Part shown: positions 49,254-58,855 of the stretch, piece by piece
Layout of the letters: every line of letters begins with the position of its first letter
Position numbering within the stretch: position 1 is the first letter of the stretch
NCBI GenBank assembly: GCA_964577435.1
Contig: CAZNZD010000001.1
Location: 1-64,000, forward strand
Direction: 5' to 3'
DNA: 64,000 bases
Source: MWDF01 sp964577435
Lineage (GTDB): Bacteria > Bacillota > DTU025 > MWDF01
Translations under genes and position numbers: made by a program
The notes under the pieces: generated by a model
Told to the model about the DNA's origin: nothing
The model's input: the letters and a program-made list of their open reading frames with translations, nothing else
The model's database searches: none

Positions 49254-52200
49254 GCTTTCCCCGCAGGCGCGGGGATGAACCGCAATATGTGTAAAAACTG
49301 CAATTACGAAGTTAGCTTTCCCCGCAGGCGCGGGGATGAACCGGTCAGCGAAGAGCTCCTGGCTGATGCCAAGTAGCTTTCCCCGCAGGCGCGGGGATGA
49401 ACCGTCTTTGGCGTACTGTTTGACTCCTGCGTAGTCGCTTTCCCCGCAGGCGCGGGGATGAACCGGCTAGGTCCGCATTAGCATGATCCAGCCCGCCGCT
49501 TTCCCCGCAGGCGCGGGGATGAACCGCATGAACTCCAGGTTCGAGCACTTCGTTCAGAGCTTTCCCCGCAGGCGCGGGGATGAACCGTACACGGCCTCCC
49601 ATCACGCTGGTGACAATCCGCTTTCCCCGCAGGCGCGGGGATGAACCGTGATTTCGAGCGTCTCCCCGTCTGCTATCTCCGCTTTCCCCGCAGGCGCGGG
49701 GATGAACCGGCCGTGTCAGTCCTTCCAGGGATAGCTGAGGCGCTTTCCCCGCAGGCGCGGGGATGAACCGTCAACAACCCCAACGACGCAGGCGGGGAAA
49801 CGGCTTTCCCCGCAGGCGCGGGGATGAACCGTACTCGCTTGCGGAAGCGTTAGGCATAGAGGAGCTTTCCCCGCAGGCGCGGGGATGAACCGCCTTACAA
49901 CAAACTTTACGACTATATGTATAAGCTTTCCCCGCAGGCGCGGGGATGAACCGGGGAATGAGATAGCTGCCGTCGCGGTCATGACGCTTTCCCCGCAGGC
50001 GCGGGGATGAACCGCAGTGTTGCTTGTTAGTAGAAAATGGGGAAAAGCTTTCCCCGCAGGCGCGGGGATGAACCGATCTCTCCAACCTTCTCTGCCATTC
50101 GGACCGCGCTTTCCCCGCAGGCGCGGGGATGAACCGGAAATTGACGCCTGCGCCACGGACCTGGCGGAGCTTTCCCCGCAGGCGCGGGGATGAACCGATT
50201 TCGAAACTCACGCCGTAGTAGTTGTAGAGGCTTTCCCCGCAGGCGCGGGGATGAACCGATTATCAACTTGTCCATACTCTGACCACCTCTGCTTTCCCCG
50301 CAGGCGCGGGGATGAACCGTCGCTTTACACCAGCAACGACGGCACTAACGAGCTTTCCCCGCAGGCGCGGGGATGAACCGTAGCGGTCTGCCGTTGGCTT
50401 GTCTATCTTCCAGCTTTCCCCGCAGGCGCGGGGATGAACCGACCGGCTTCAGGAACTCGGTAAGCCCGAGCCCGCTTTCCCCGCAGGCGCGGGGATGAAC
50501 CGGGCAGGATGCCTGGATTGGTGGAGCTGTCAGGGCTTTCCCCGCAGGCGCGGGGATGAACCGCGGATAGTCGTATGGAGGGGGTATTCGGGCGCGCTTT
50601 CCCCGCAGGCGCGGGGATGAACCGGGTGGCGCAGGTATGCCTGAGGCCGTGGAACTGCTTTCCCCGCAGGCGCGGGGATGAACCGGCACGCTCAGCACAA
50701 CATAGCAGGCAAGGCCAGCTTTCCCCGCAGGCGCGGGGATGAACCGTCCTTCTCCAACTCGGTCATCGTGTCGCCTCCGCTTTCCCCGCAGGCGCGGGGA
50801 TGAACCGCGGACCGCCGGAAGCCTGTGCCTGTGGATTTCGCTTTCCCCGCAGGCGCGGGGATGAACCGGCCTTGACTATTTCGACCCTCGCCCCGGTCGT
50901 GCTTTCCCCGCAGGCGCGGGGATGAACCGCAATGAAGGAGGCGACGACATGAACGGGCTCCGCTTTCCCCGCAGGCGCGGGGATGAACCGAACACAGGAT
51001 AGACGGAGATCTGACGAAGGTGGCTTTCCCCGCAGGCGCGGGGATGAACCGTTCTTCAACGCCGTCTTCTGCGCCATCGCGTCGCTTTCCCCGCAGGCGC
51101 GGGGATGAACCGTTGGACTTTGCGATTGCGTTATACAGCCTGCCGCTTTCCCCGCAGGCGCGGGGATGAACCGTAAACGTAATCACCTGCAGGCACAGGG
51201 TCAGTGCTTTCCCCGCAGGCGCGGGGATGAACCGGTTCCTGCGCCGTCGCTCTTTATCAGCCCTGTGCTTTCCCCGCAGGCGCGGGGATGAACCGTATTG
51301 CCGCCACCTTGCACCCCTTCAGCGCATGCTTTCCCCGCAGGCGCGGGGATGAACCGAGGGGAGCGCCGATACCTTGATCTGACGCAGAGCTTTCCCCGCA
51401 GGCGCGGGGATGAACCGTCGTTGTTTTCCTCGAAAGCCTTCGCCCTGTTGCTTTCCCCGCAGGCGCGGGGATGAACCGCAAGCACTACTTCCGTAGCGAT
51501 TACTGGGCTTGCTTTCCCCGCAGGCGCGGGGATGAACCGATCACGCTGAGCGGCTGAGTTCTTGCACCCTGGCTTTCCCCGCAGGCGCGGGGATGAACCG
51601 ACGCTCATGGCCATACTGAAAATGAAGGCGAAGCTTTCCCCGCAGGCGCGGGGATGAACCGGTCAGTACGATGTTGACTGCCGTCGCCTGGTTGCTTTCC
51701 CCGCAGGCGCGGGGATGAACCGTACGCTGTCGGGGGAGTCGACCTCGCAGAAACGCTTTCCCCGCAGGCGCGGGGATGAACCGAGCAGATCATGAGGCGG
51801 CTGATAGAGGTTGAGGCTTTCCCCGCAGGCGCGGGGATGAACCGGCACGAGTCGCAGAGCTGATGCTGGAACGATAGCTTTCCCCGCAGGCGCGGGGATG
51901 AACCGCTGGAATAATTCTTTATGCAACTCCTTCGCCAGCTTTCCCCGCAGGCGCGGGGATGAACCGTGTCGAAAGGCGCCCCTATTGGTACGTGGCGGGC
52001 TTTCCCCGCAGGCGCGGGGATGAACCTGAGGGGAGGTCGCCGCTGATGGCTGATGAAAGAGCTTTCCCCGCAGGCGCGGGGATGAACCGATGAGAATGGC
52101 AAGCCCAACTACGTGACAGGCGCTTTCCCCGCAGGCGCGGGGATGAACCGAAACTTGCCGACTTCTTCGCTGCCGCAGGGACGCTTTCCCCGCAGGCGCG

Positions 52201-55200
52201 GGGATGAACCGGGATTTCCGATGCCTTCTTGGACACGGCAGAAGCTTTCCCCGCAGGCGCGGGGATGAACCGAATTAGGCAGTCGCGAGGATTTAACGAA
52301 TTGGGCTTTCCCCGCAGGCGCGGGGATGAACCGTCATTAAGCAGCCCGATGAAAGAGTTCCGCTCGCTTTCCCCGCAGGCGCGGGGATGAACCGTTGATT
52401 GCGGTTCGGATCTCTGGTATCGAGTAGCTTTCCCCGCAGGCGCGGGGATGAACCGGAGGCAAGGGCGAAGCATGGAAGACCAAGATTGCTTTCCCCGCAG
52501 GCGCGGGGATGAACCGGTTTAGCCCGATATGCTGGATGTGCTGCCAATGCTTTCCCCGCAGGCGCGGGGATGAACCGCCCTCATACGCCCTAATTGCCTC
52601 AATCGCCGCGCTTTCCCCGCAGGCGCGGGGATGAACCGTACTTTGCGGCCTGCGTCTTTGGATTGAAAATGCTTTCCCCGCAGGCGCGGGGATGAACCGT
52701 CTGTGACGGACCAATGGTCCGCAAGTCCGAGGCTTTCCCCGCAGGCGCGGGGATGAACCGTCGGATTGTTCATCCCGACGGGTCCGAACCTAGCTTTCCC
52801 CGCAGGCGCGGGGATGAACCGGTGTACTTCTCTAGCATCAGCTCTGCCACCCTGCTTTCCCCGCAGGCGCGGGGATGAACCGGGGCGATATAATCGTGCC
52901 TGCTAAATTGAGGCGCTTTCCCCGCAGGCGCGGGGATGAACCGTACGCAAAGGAAGGTAATCTTTGAGGTAAGTCGCTTTCCCCGCAGGCGCGGGGATGA
53001 ACCGGGCGAGTAAACACCCGCCCCGTTTGCTTTATTGCTTTCCCCGCAGGCGCGGGGATGAACCGGGCATCGTAAATGCGTGACTTGGCTATTCCTTGCT
53101 TTCCCCGCAGGCGCGGGGATGAACCGGGATAGGATCTGACGGGGCGGAGGGCGGAGGCGCTTTCCCCGCAGGCGCGGGGATGAACCGTTGTGCAGACAGC
53201 AGCCGCCCGTTATCTGCTCGCTTTCCCCGCAGGCGCGGGGATGAACCGGTAGCCATAATTACACCCCCACTATCTCGTCGGCTTTCCCCGCAGGCGCGGG
53301 GATGAACCTTGACGTAGTTCGCCACTATCTCAAGGCCATACGCTTTCCCCGCAGGCGCGGGGATGAACCGGAGCTTGTCGACGTTGGCCTTGTTGCAGGC
53401 GTGCTTTCCCCGCAGGCGCGGGGATGAACCGTGGTCTGCGGCACGCTCCTTCTCGGTGTGGTTGCTTTCCCCGCAGGCGCGGGGATGAACCGTCCTCGCC
53501 ACCTGCTGAACTGAAAGCTCCGGGGCTTTCCCCGCAGGCGCGGGGATGAACCGGTGCTGGACAGCAGGAGCAAGGGCGGTGCGGTGCTTTCCCCGCAGGC
53601 GCGGGGATGAACCGGGTTCGACCTGCCTCAGCTTCTCGTTGCCGTTGCTTTCCCCGCAGGCGCGGGGATGAACCGTTGAACGGCGTGAACCGCGACACGC
53701 CGAGCTCGCTTTCCCCGCAGGCGCGGGGATGAACCGATGGAGGATTTGCAATTTCGGGGATTATCAATGCTTTCCCCGCAGGCGCGGGGATGAACCGGTT
53801 CCTCCCGCACGCTTCGCCTGCCACGCAGCGCTTTCCCCGCAGGCGCGGGGATGAACCGATTATAATAGGGTTAGATGCTATGAGAAGGAGGCTTTCCCCG
53901 CAGGCGCGGGGATGAACCGTGGGATGCAATCGTGGCCACCATCGGGGGCAAGCTTTCCCCGCAGGCGCGGGGATGAACCGGATGTTCGTAGTTCACGTGA
54001 CGCCTAAGCACTGCTTTCCCCGCAGGCGCGGGGATGAACCGGGCAGGTCCTTCTCAGAACCTGCCCTTGAGTCGCTTTCCCCGCAGGCGCGGGGATGAAC
54101 CGTCCCTTAATCAGATAACGGACCTCCAGAAGCAGCTTTCCCCGCAGGCGCGGGGATGAACCGTGCAGGGAAAAGAAAAAGGCAGGGGTTGACCCGCTTT
54201 CCCCGCAGGCGCGGGGATGAACCGTATCTTTCCTTCTTCTCCCTTCCCCATTGTTCGCTTTCCCCGCAGGCGCGGGGATGAACCGCTCTCTATTTGTATT
54301 TCAGACGACTCCATCAGGCTTTCCCCGCAGGCGCGGGGATGAACCAGCTGCATCGCACGCTGATACAGCGGCACCCACGCTTTCCCCGCAGGCGCGGGGA
54401 TGAACCGCACTCTAGGAAAGGCTCTGGCAGGGGCAGCCCGCTTTCCCCGCAGGCGCGGGGATGAACCGCATTGGAAACCTCCTTAATTCTGCATCTGATT
54501 GCTTTCCCCGCAGGCGCGGGGATGAACCGACCCGAGGCGACAAACAGGTTGAACTGAAAAAGCTTTCCCCGCAGGCGCGGGGATGAACCGGGAAAAGACG
54601 GAGCTGGAGCTCAAGCGCGAGGGCTTTCCCCGCAGGCGCGGGGATGAACCGGCGGGCAAACTCGCAGCAGCCAGCCCTGGCACGCTTTCCCCGCAGGCGC
54701 GGGGATGAACCGATGCTGAATAATGGCGTTAACCCTGCGGACCGGCTTTCCCCGCAGGCGCGGGGATGAACCGCACTAAAAGCAGAGCCCTTGAACATTG
54801 CTCAGGCTTTCCCCGCAGGCGCGGGGATGAACCGGCTTCAGGGATGGCCACTGCCAGGAACATGTCGCTTTCCCCGCAGGCGCGGGGATGAACCGATGCT
54901 CTTCGCCCATTCGAGATGAAAATCGACGCTTTCCCCGCAGGCGCGGGGATGAACCGCTCCTTCTGACCTTCATCAAGCAGCAGGGCTGGCTTTCCCCGCA
55001 GGCGCGGGGATGAACCGGCCCCGCCGGAGAGCAGGGGCCACAGGGCATAGCTTTCCCCGCAGGCGCGGGGATGAACCGCTCACGGACGCTGGGTACGTAA
55101 CGGGCGGGCAGCTTTCCCCGCAGGCGCGGGGATGAACCGTTACCTCCCTAAGCATGATGCCCTCTGTGCCGGCTTTCCCTGCAGGCGCGGGGATGAACCG

Positions 55201-55627
55201 GAGGTGCAGGCATGTCAACCTATAACGCCCTTGCTTTCCCCGCAGGCGCGGGGATGAACCGCTGCTGTCTAGCCTGTACTTGGGCTAGCCTGTGCTTTCC
55301 CCGCAGGCGCGGGGATGAACCGTCCCCTCTTTTTCATATCGGCAACTTTGGTGTGCTTTCCCCGCAGGCGCGGGGATGAACCGTGTAAATCTTCGCCGCG
55401 GCATCCCAGCTTGCAGCTTTCCCCGCAGGCGCGGGGATGAACCGAGGAAATTTCGGCGCAAGCCGATACGGGAGGGGCTTTCCCCGCAGGCGCGGGGATG
55501 AACCGTGCCGAGGCCGCTTCTTTCGCCGTGACGCCTGGCTTTCCCCGCAGGCGCGGGGATGAACCGATGACAGCGGCGCAGTTGGGCTTAGACCTCACGC
55601 TTTCCCCGCAGGCGCGGGGATGAACCG
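49254..55627 (+). CRISPR. Type I-E CRISPR array, 105 repeats and 104 spacers
   Basis: The repeat is 29 nt: GCTTTCC, then the stem CCCGC-AGGC-GCGGG flanked by C/G, then ATGAACCG, a close relative of the E. coli I-E repeat. The unit length is 61 (32-nt spacers). From first repeat start 49254 to last start 55599 is 6,345 nt, giving 104 intervals with a single 33-nt spacer (52028-52060). Repeats are almost all identical. Variants I saw are a changed last base in those ending at 52027 (T), 53309 (T) and 54346 (A), and C9 to T in the repeat starting at 55172. All lie in the cas-distal half, consistent with the leader at the cas2 side and transcription in the plus direction. Spacers look mutually distinct. 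Confidence 0.99.
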
Positions 55628-55635
55628 AGGAACAG

Positions 55636-55651
55636 CTGACTCTTAATCAGT
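55636..55651 (+). repeat. 16-nt copy of the tRNA-Lys anticodon arm after the last repeat
   Basis: CTGACTCTTAATCAGT on the plus strand, 9 nt beyond the last repeat, is identical to the anticodon arm of the tRNA-Lys gene encoded on the minus strand about 115 nt further on. The two copies are therefore in inverted orientation. It falls where a 105th spacer would lie if a terminal repeat had been lost. Confidence 0.8.
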
Positions 55652-55679
55652 AGCTCTTGCTTCTTGGTAATCTCTGTAC

Positions 55680-55719
55680 AAAAAACAAGTGAGTCGAGGT
55701 ATTAACTCGACTCACTTGT
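55680..55719 (-). terminator. Strong intrinsic terminator of the tRNA operon
   Basis: A perfect 14-bp stem (55685-55698 with 55706-55719, 7-nt loop) is followed on the minus strand by a run of six T. It lies 14 nt downstream of the tRNA-Lys 3' end. On the plus strand the same hairpin could also stop CRISPR transcription. Confidence 0.9.
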
Positions 55720-55733
55720 CTTGCTTCTATTAC

Positions 55734-55809
55734 TGGTACGCCACCGGGGACTCGAACCCCGGACCCACTGATTAAGAGTCAGTTGCTCTACCAACTGAGC
55801 TAGTGGCGC
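55734..55809 (-). tRNA. tRNA-Lys (anticodon CTT)
   Basis: This is a 76-nt cloverleaf: acceptor GCGCCAC pairs with GTGGCGT (G-U first pair), D-arm TAGCTCAGTTGGTAGAGC, anticodon arm ACTGA-CTCTTAA-TCAGT with anticodon CTT, T-arm CGGGG-TTCGAGT-CCCCG, discriminator A and an encoded CCA. It reads AAG lysine codons. Confidence 0.97.
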
Positions 55810-55885
55810 ATGAAAACTTACCTTCTTAAATTACCACAATACTTACTTGATTATCAACATCAACCGGTTCCCCGGAGAATTATCT

Positions 55886-55961
55886 TGGTAGCGGCGACTG
55901 GATTTGAACCAGTGACACTGCAGGTATGAGCCGCATGCTCTGCCAACTGAGCTACGCCGCC
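55886..55961 (-). tRNA. tRNA-Met (anticodon CAT)
   Basis: This is a 76-nt cloverleaf: acceptor GGCGGCG / CGCCGCT, D-arm TAGCTCAGTTGGCAGAGC, anticodon arm TGCGG-CTCATAC-CTGCA with CAT, T-arm ACTGG-TTCAAAT-CCAGT, and encoded CCA. The paired first position argues for an elongator tRNA-Met rather than the initiator. A tRNA-Ile2 with modified C34 is the alternative for any CAT anticodon. It lies 76 nt upstream of tRNA-Lys on the same strand. Confidence 0.94.
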
Positions 55962-56058
55962 ACAGCGCAAAAACTATGTTACCGAATCACCGAAGATAAG
56001 TCAATCAATGCCAAGCTGGGATTGTGCTATTTATCCAAATGAACTGGCTTTCTCCCGC

Positions 56059-57249
56059 CTATATCAACCCTAGTTCCCTACCAACCTTCTCGAACTTAGA
56101 AAGCGCAAATTCCAGATCCGCCTTGGTATGCTCAGCCGTGACAATAGTCCTTACCCTCTCCTTGCCCACCGGCACAGTCGGGAAAGCTATGCCAACAACG
56201 AAGACGCCTTCCTCGAAGAGCCTATCGGAGAGCTTCATCGTCTTCGCCCCGTCGCCCACCATAACGGGCGTAATCGGAGTCTGGCTAATGCCAGTGTCGA
56301 ACCCAAGTTGCTTAAGCCCCGCCTTGAAGAGTTTAGCGTTATCCCACAGCTTCTCGATATGCCAGGGCTCCTCCTCCAGCAGCCTGAACGCCTCCATGCA
56401 GGCCGCAGTCACAGCCGGTGGCGCCGAAGTTGAGAATAGGATAGGCCTCGCCCTCATTATCAGGTAATCTATCAGAGTCCTGGACCCGGCCACATATCCA
56501 CCCACGACTCCGATTGCCTTTGACAGAGTGCCGACTTGTATGTCGACTTGGCCATGTATGCCGAAGTGGTCAACCGTGCCGCGCCCGTTCTTCCCTAATA
56601 CGCCGCTCGCATGCGCATCGTCCACCATCGTAATCGCGCCATATTCCTTCGCTATCACACACATCTCGTCCAGCTTTCCGATGTCTCCGTCCATCGAGAA
56701 CACACCGTCCGTGATGACGAGCACATGAGCTCCCGCCGCCATCGCATCCTTGCACTCTTCGAGCCTCTCCCTTAGATGCCCCATGTCCCCGTGCCTGAAC
56801 ACCTTTATCTCGGCCCTGGACAGCCTGCAACCGTCGATGATGCTCGCATGGTTCAGCTCATCGCTTATGATGATGTCATTCTTCCCAAGCACCGCGGAGA
56901 CGGTCCCTGCGTTAGCCGTGAAACCCGACTGATACACCAGAGCGGCTTCCGTATGCTTGAACTCCGCGATCTTCCTCTCAAGATCGGTATGCCCCTCCAT
57001 GGTTCCGGCGATGGTCCTCACCGCACCGGAGCCCACGCCCAGCTCCTTTACGGCCTTGTCTGCCGCTTCAATAAGCTTCGGGTGCGTGGCAAATCCCAGG
57101 TAGTTGTTTGAGGAGAGGTTCACAATCTCCTTGCCGTCGAAGATGCACTTCGCCATCTGCCTTCCCGAAAGCACCCTCGGGTATCTGAAGAGCTTCTGCT
57201 CCTTCATCTTCGCAATCTCGTTTTCCAGGTAACCAAGTGAATAGCTCAT
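56059..57249 (-). CDS. kbl: Glycine C-acetyltransferase (2-amino-3-ketobutyrate CoA ligase)
   Basis: This is a 396-residue PLP enzyme of the alpha-oxoamine synthase family. It cleaves 2-amino-3-ketobutyrate with CoA to glycine and acetyl-CoA. Motifs are NNYLGFATHPKL, GSGAVRTIAGTMEGH, DELNHASIIDGCRLS, the Asp/His pair MVDDAHASGVLG, and the PLP lysine in GTLSKAIGVVGGY. The threonine dehydrogenase gene lies 53 nt upstream, which settles the choice between KBL and other family members such as BioF. Together they turn threonine into glycine and acetyl-CoA, energy-yielding for an amino-acid fermenter. Confidence 0.93.
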   Translation of the reverse strand: MSYSLGYLENEIAKMKEQKLFRYPRVLSGRQMAKCIFDGKEIVNLSSNNYLGFATHPKLIEAADKAVKELGVGSGAVRTIAGTMEGHTDLERKIAEFKHTEAALVYQSGFTANAGTVSAVLGKNDIIISDELNHASIIDGCRLSRAEIKVFRHGDMGHLRERLEECKDAMAAGAHVLVITDGVFSMDGDIGKLDEMCVIAKEYGAITMVDDAHASGVLGKNGRGTVDHFGIHGQVDIQVGTLSKAIGVVGGYVAGSRTLIDYLIMRARPILFSTSAPPAVTAACMEAFRLLEEEPWHIEKLWDNAKLFKAGLKQLGFDTGISQTPITPVMVGDGAKTMKLSDRLFEEGVFVVGIAFPTVPVGKERVRTIVTAEHTKADLEFALSKFEKVGRELGLI

Positions 57250-57302
57250 ACCAGCGACCCTCCCAGTCCGATTTATTCCTATCCATTACCGCCAGATTGC
57301 GC

Positions 57303-58328
57303 TCACGGGTAAAGAATGACTTTACCGCACTCCCCCGCCTTCATGAGCTCTAACCCCTTTTCTATCTCCGCAAGCGGCATCCTGTGAGTGATAAGCTGAC
57401 TCAGGTCGATCCCCTTCGCCAGAAGAGCCTGCCCCTTATACCATGTATCCCATATATGGCGGCCGTTGATGCCCTTGACCTCGATGCTCCTGAAGACTAT
57501 GTCGTTTGCGATGTCAAACTCCACAGGCTTGGAAGGTATGCCAAGAAGCGCGGCCTTGCCCGCCTTCCTCAATGCCGCGAAGCCCTGCTTTATGGCGCCT
57601 GCGTTGCCGCTCATCTCAAGAAGTACATCGGCACCTCTGCCCTGCGTCATCTCCCTGACTATCGCCACTGGGTCCTTCTCCTTGGGATTGATCGCCACAT
57701 CCGCGCCCAGCTTCTTTGCCAGCCCCAGCCTGTACTCGGATATGTCGGTCGCAAACACCCTCTTCGCCCCGGACAGCTTCGCCACGGGTATCGCCGCAAG
57801 GCCGATAGGACCCATGCCGGTTATCAGCACGTCCGCACCCACCAGGTCCTGCGCCAGCGCGGTGTGCACCGCGTTTCCGTAAGGGTCCTGTATCGCCGCT
57901 ATCTCCGGCGACACCTCTATCTCCCACGGCCAGCATGCGGTCTCAGGCACCGCCACATACTCTGCGAAGCAGCCGTCCCTGTCCACTCCGATTATCTTCA
58001 TGGTCTCGCAGATGTGCCCCATGCCCTGCCTGCAGTAGAAGCAGTGCCCGCAGGTGATGTGCGTCTCCACCGAGACGAACTGCCCCATCTTAAGCGACGC
58101 GACGCCCTCTCCCACCTCGACCACGTTCCCGCAGAACTCATGGCCGAATATAAGGGGAGTCTTTATCCTCTTCTGAGACCATTCATCCCATTCGTATATG
58201 TGTACGTCTGTGCCGCAGATTGCGGCCGCCTTCACCTTGATGAGGACCTCGCCTCTTCTAATGCCCGGAATGGGCGCCTCGATAAGTGAACAACCTTGGC
58301 CGGGCTTAAGCTTAGCCACGGCCCTCAT
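57303..58328 (-). CDS. tdh: L-threonine 3-dehydrogenase
   Basis: This is a 341-residue zinc-dependent medium-chain dehydrogenase that oxidises threonine to 2-amino-3-ketobutyrate with NAD+. The catalytic zinc site is in AAICGTDVHIYEWDEWSQKRI with GHEFCGNVVEVGEG, and four cysteines of the structural zinc are in CGHCFYCRQGMGHIC. The TDH-specific DPYGNAVHTAL and the Rossmann GMGPIGLAAIPVAK follow. The ATG at 58328 has GGAGG 5 nt upstream; a GTG at 58340 overlaps that signal. It precedes kbl on the same strand. Confidence 0.95.
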   Translation of the reverse strand: MRAVAKLKPGQGCSLIEAPIPGIRRGEVLIKVKAAAICGTDVHIYEWDEWSQKRIKTPLIFGHEFCGNVVEVGEGVASLKMGQFVSVETHITCGHCFYCRQGMGHICETMKIIGVDRDGCFAEYVAVPETACWPWEIEVSPEIAAIQDPYGNAVHTALAQDLVGADVLITGMGPIGLAAIPVAKLSGAKRVFATDISEYRLGLAKKLGADVAINPKEKDPVAIVREMTQGRGADVLLEMSGNAGAIKQGFAALRKAGKAALLGIPSKPVEFDIANDIVFRSIEVKGINGRHIWDTWYKGQALLAKGIDLSQLITHRMPLAEIEKGLELMKAGECGKVILYP

Positions 58329-58519
58329 AGTCCCCTCCACAGGAGATTCCCCCCAATCACCCTTTACAGGTTATTTGGCCTCTGCGATACCGCTTCCTCG
58401 AGACGGCGTGCCGCGGCGGGCTCCCCCGGAAGTTCGTCCAGCCGGTATATCCCAAACCGCGCACACCTTATGGTCAACCGGTTCACTACCGTTTCACAAA
58501 CTTCGCATAACAGAACAGA

Positions 58520-58542
58520 GCCGGCGCTTTTCATGCGCCGGC
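58520..58542 (-). terminator. Hairpin terminator downstream of the NifU-domain gene
   Basis: A perfect 8-bp GC stem (GCCGGCGC / GCGCCGGC) with a 7-nt loop lies 10 nt beyond the stop at 58553. It is followed by TCTGTTCTGTT on the minus strand. On the plus strand it is followed by CCTTCTTTGTTT, so it may act both ways. Confidence 0.7.
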
Positions 58543-58552
58543 CCTTCTTTGT

Positions 58553-58777
58553 TTACTGTACCGCCTCTACCGAGACGATCTCGGGTATATGCTTCTTGAG
58601 GAGCCTCTCGATTCCCATCTTCAAAGTCATCTGGGACATCGGGCATCCCTTGCACGCACCCTGAAGCCTGACCTTGACTATGTTCTCGGGCGTCACCTCG
58701 ACTAGCTCCACGTCCCCGCCGTCCGCTTTTAGGCTGGGCCTGATCTGATCGAGGACAGCCTGTACCTTTTCAAGCAT
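58553..58777 (-). CDS. NifU C-terminal-domain Fe-S scaffold protein
   Basis: This is a 74-residue stand-alone NifU C-terminal (Nfu) domain. The CxxC of GACKGCPMSQMTLKMGIERLL is the Fe-S ligand pair, preceded by the family's IRPSLKADGGDVELVEV. Such proteins carry or deliver an Fe-S cluster as homodimers. There is no N-terminal A-type or NifU-N domain. It is a single-gene unit with its own terminator and an AGGAATAG region upstream. Confidence 0.92.
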   Translation of the reverse strand: MLEKVQAVLDQIRPSLKADGGDVELVEVTPENIVKVRLQGACKGCPMSQMTLKMGIERLLKKHIPEIVSVEAVQ

Positions 58778-58855
58778 GTCTATTCCTCCGTTTCCGTCGC
58801 GCCGCTAATGATGGCGCTTGCCACTTATTATTTTATCACCATCCGGCTCCTTTTC

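Noticed and set aside
49345..55598. Many long minus-strand open frames with repeated RFIPAPAGKA, VHPRACGES and GSSPRLRGK units
   Set aside because: They are translations of the CRISPR repeat in three frames. The repeat has no stop codon on the minus strand and the periodicity is exactly 61 nt.
40741..55810. CRISPR-Cas locus as a mobile island bounded by tRNA attachment sites
   Set aside because: The two tRNA-Lys arm copies are inverted, not direct repeats, lie on the same side of the locus, and no integrase is present.
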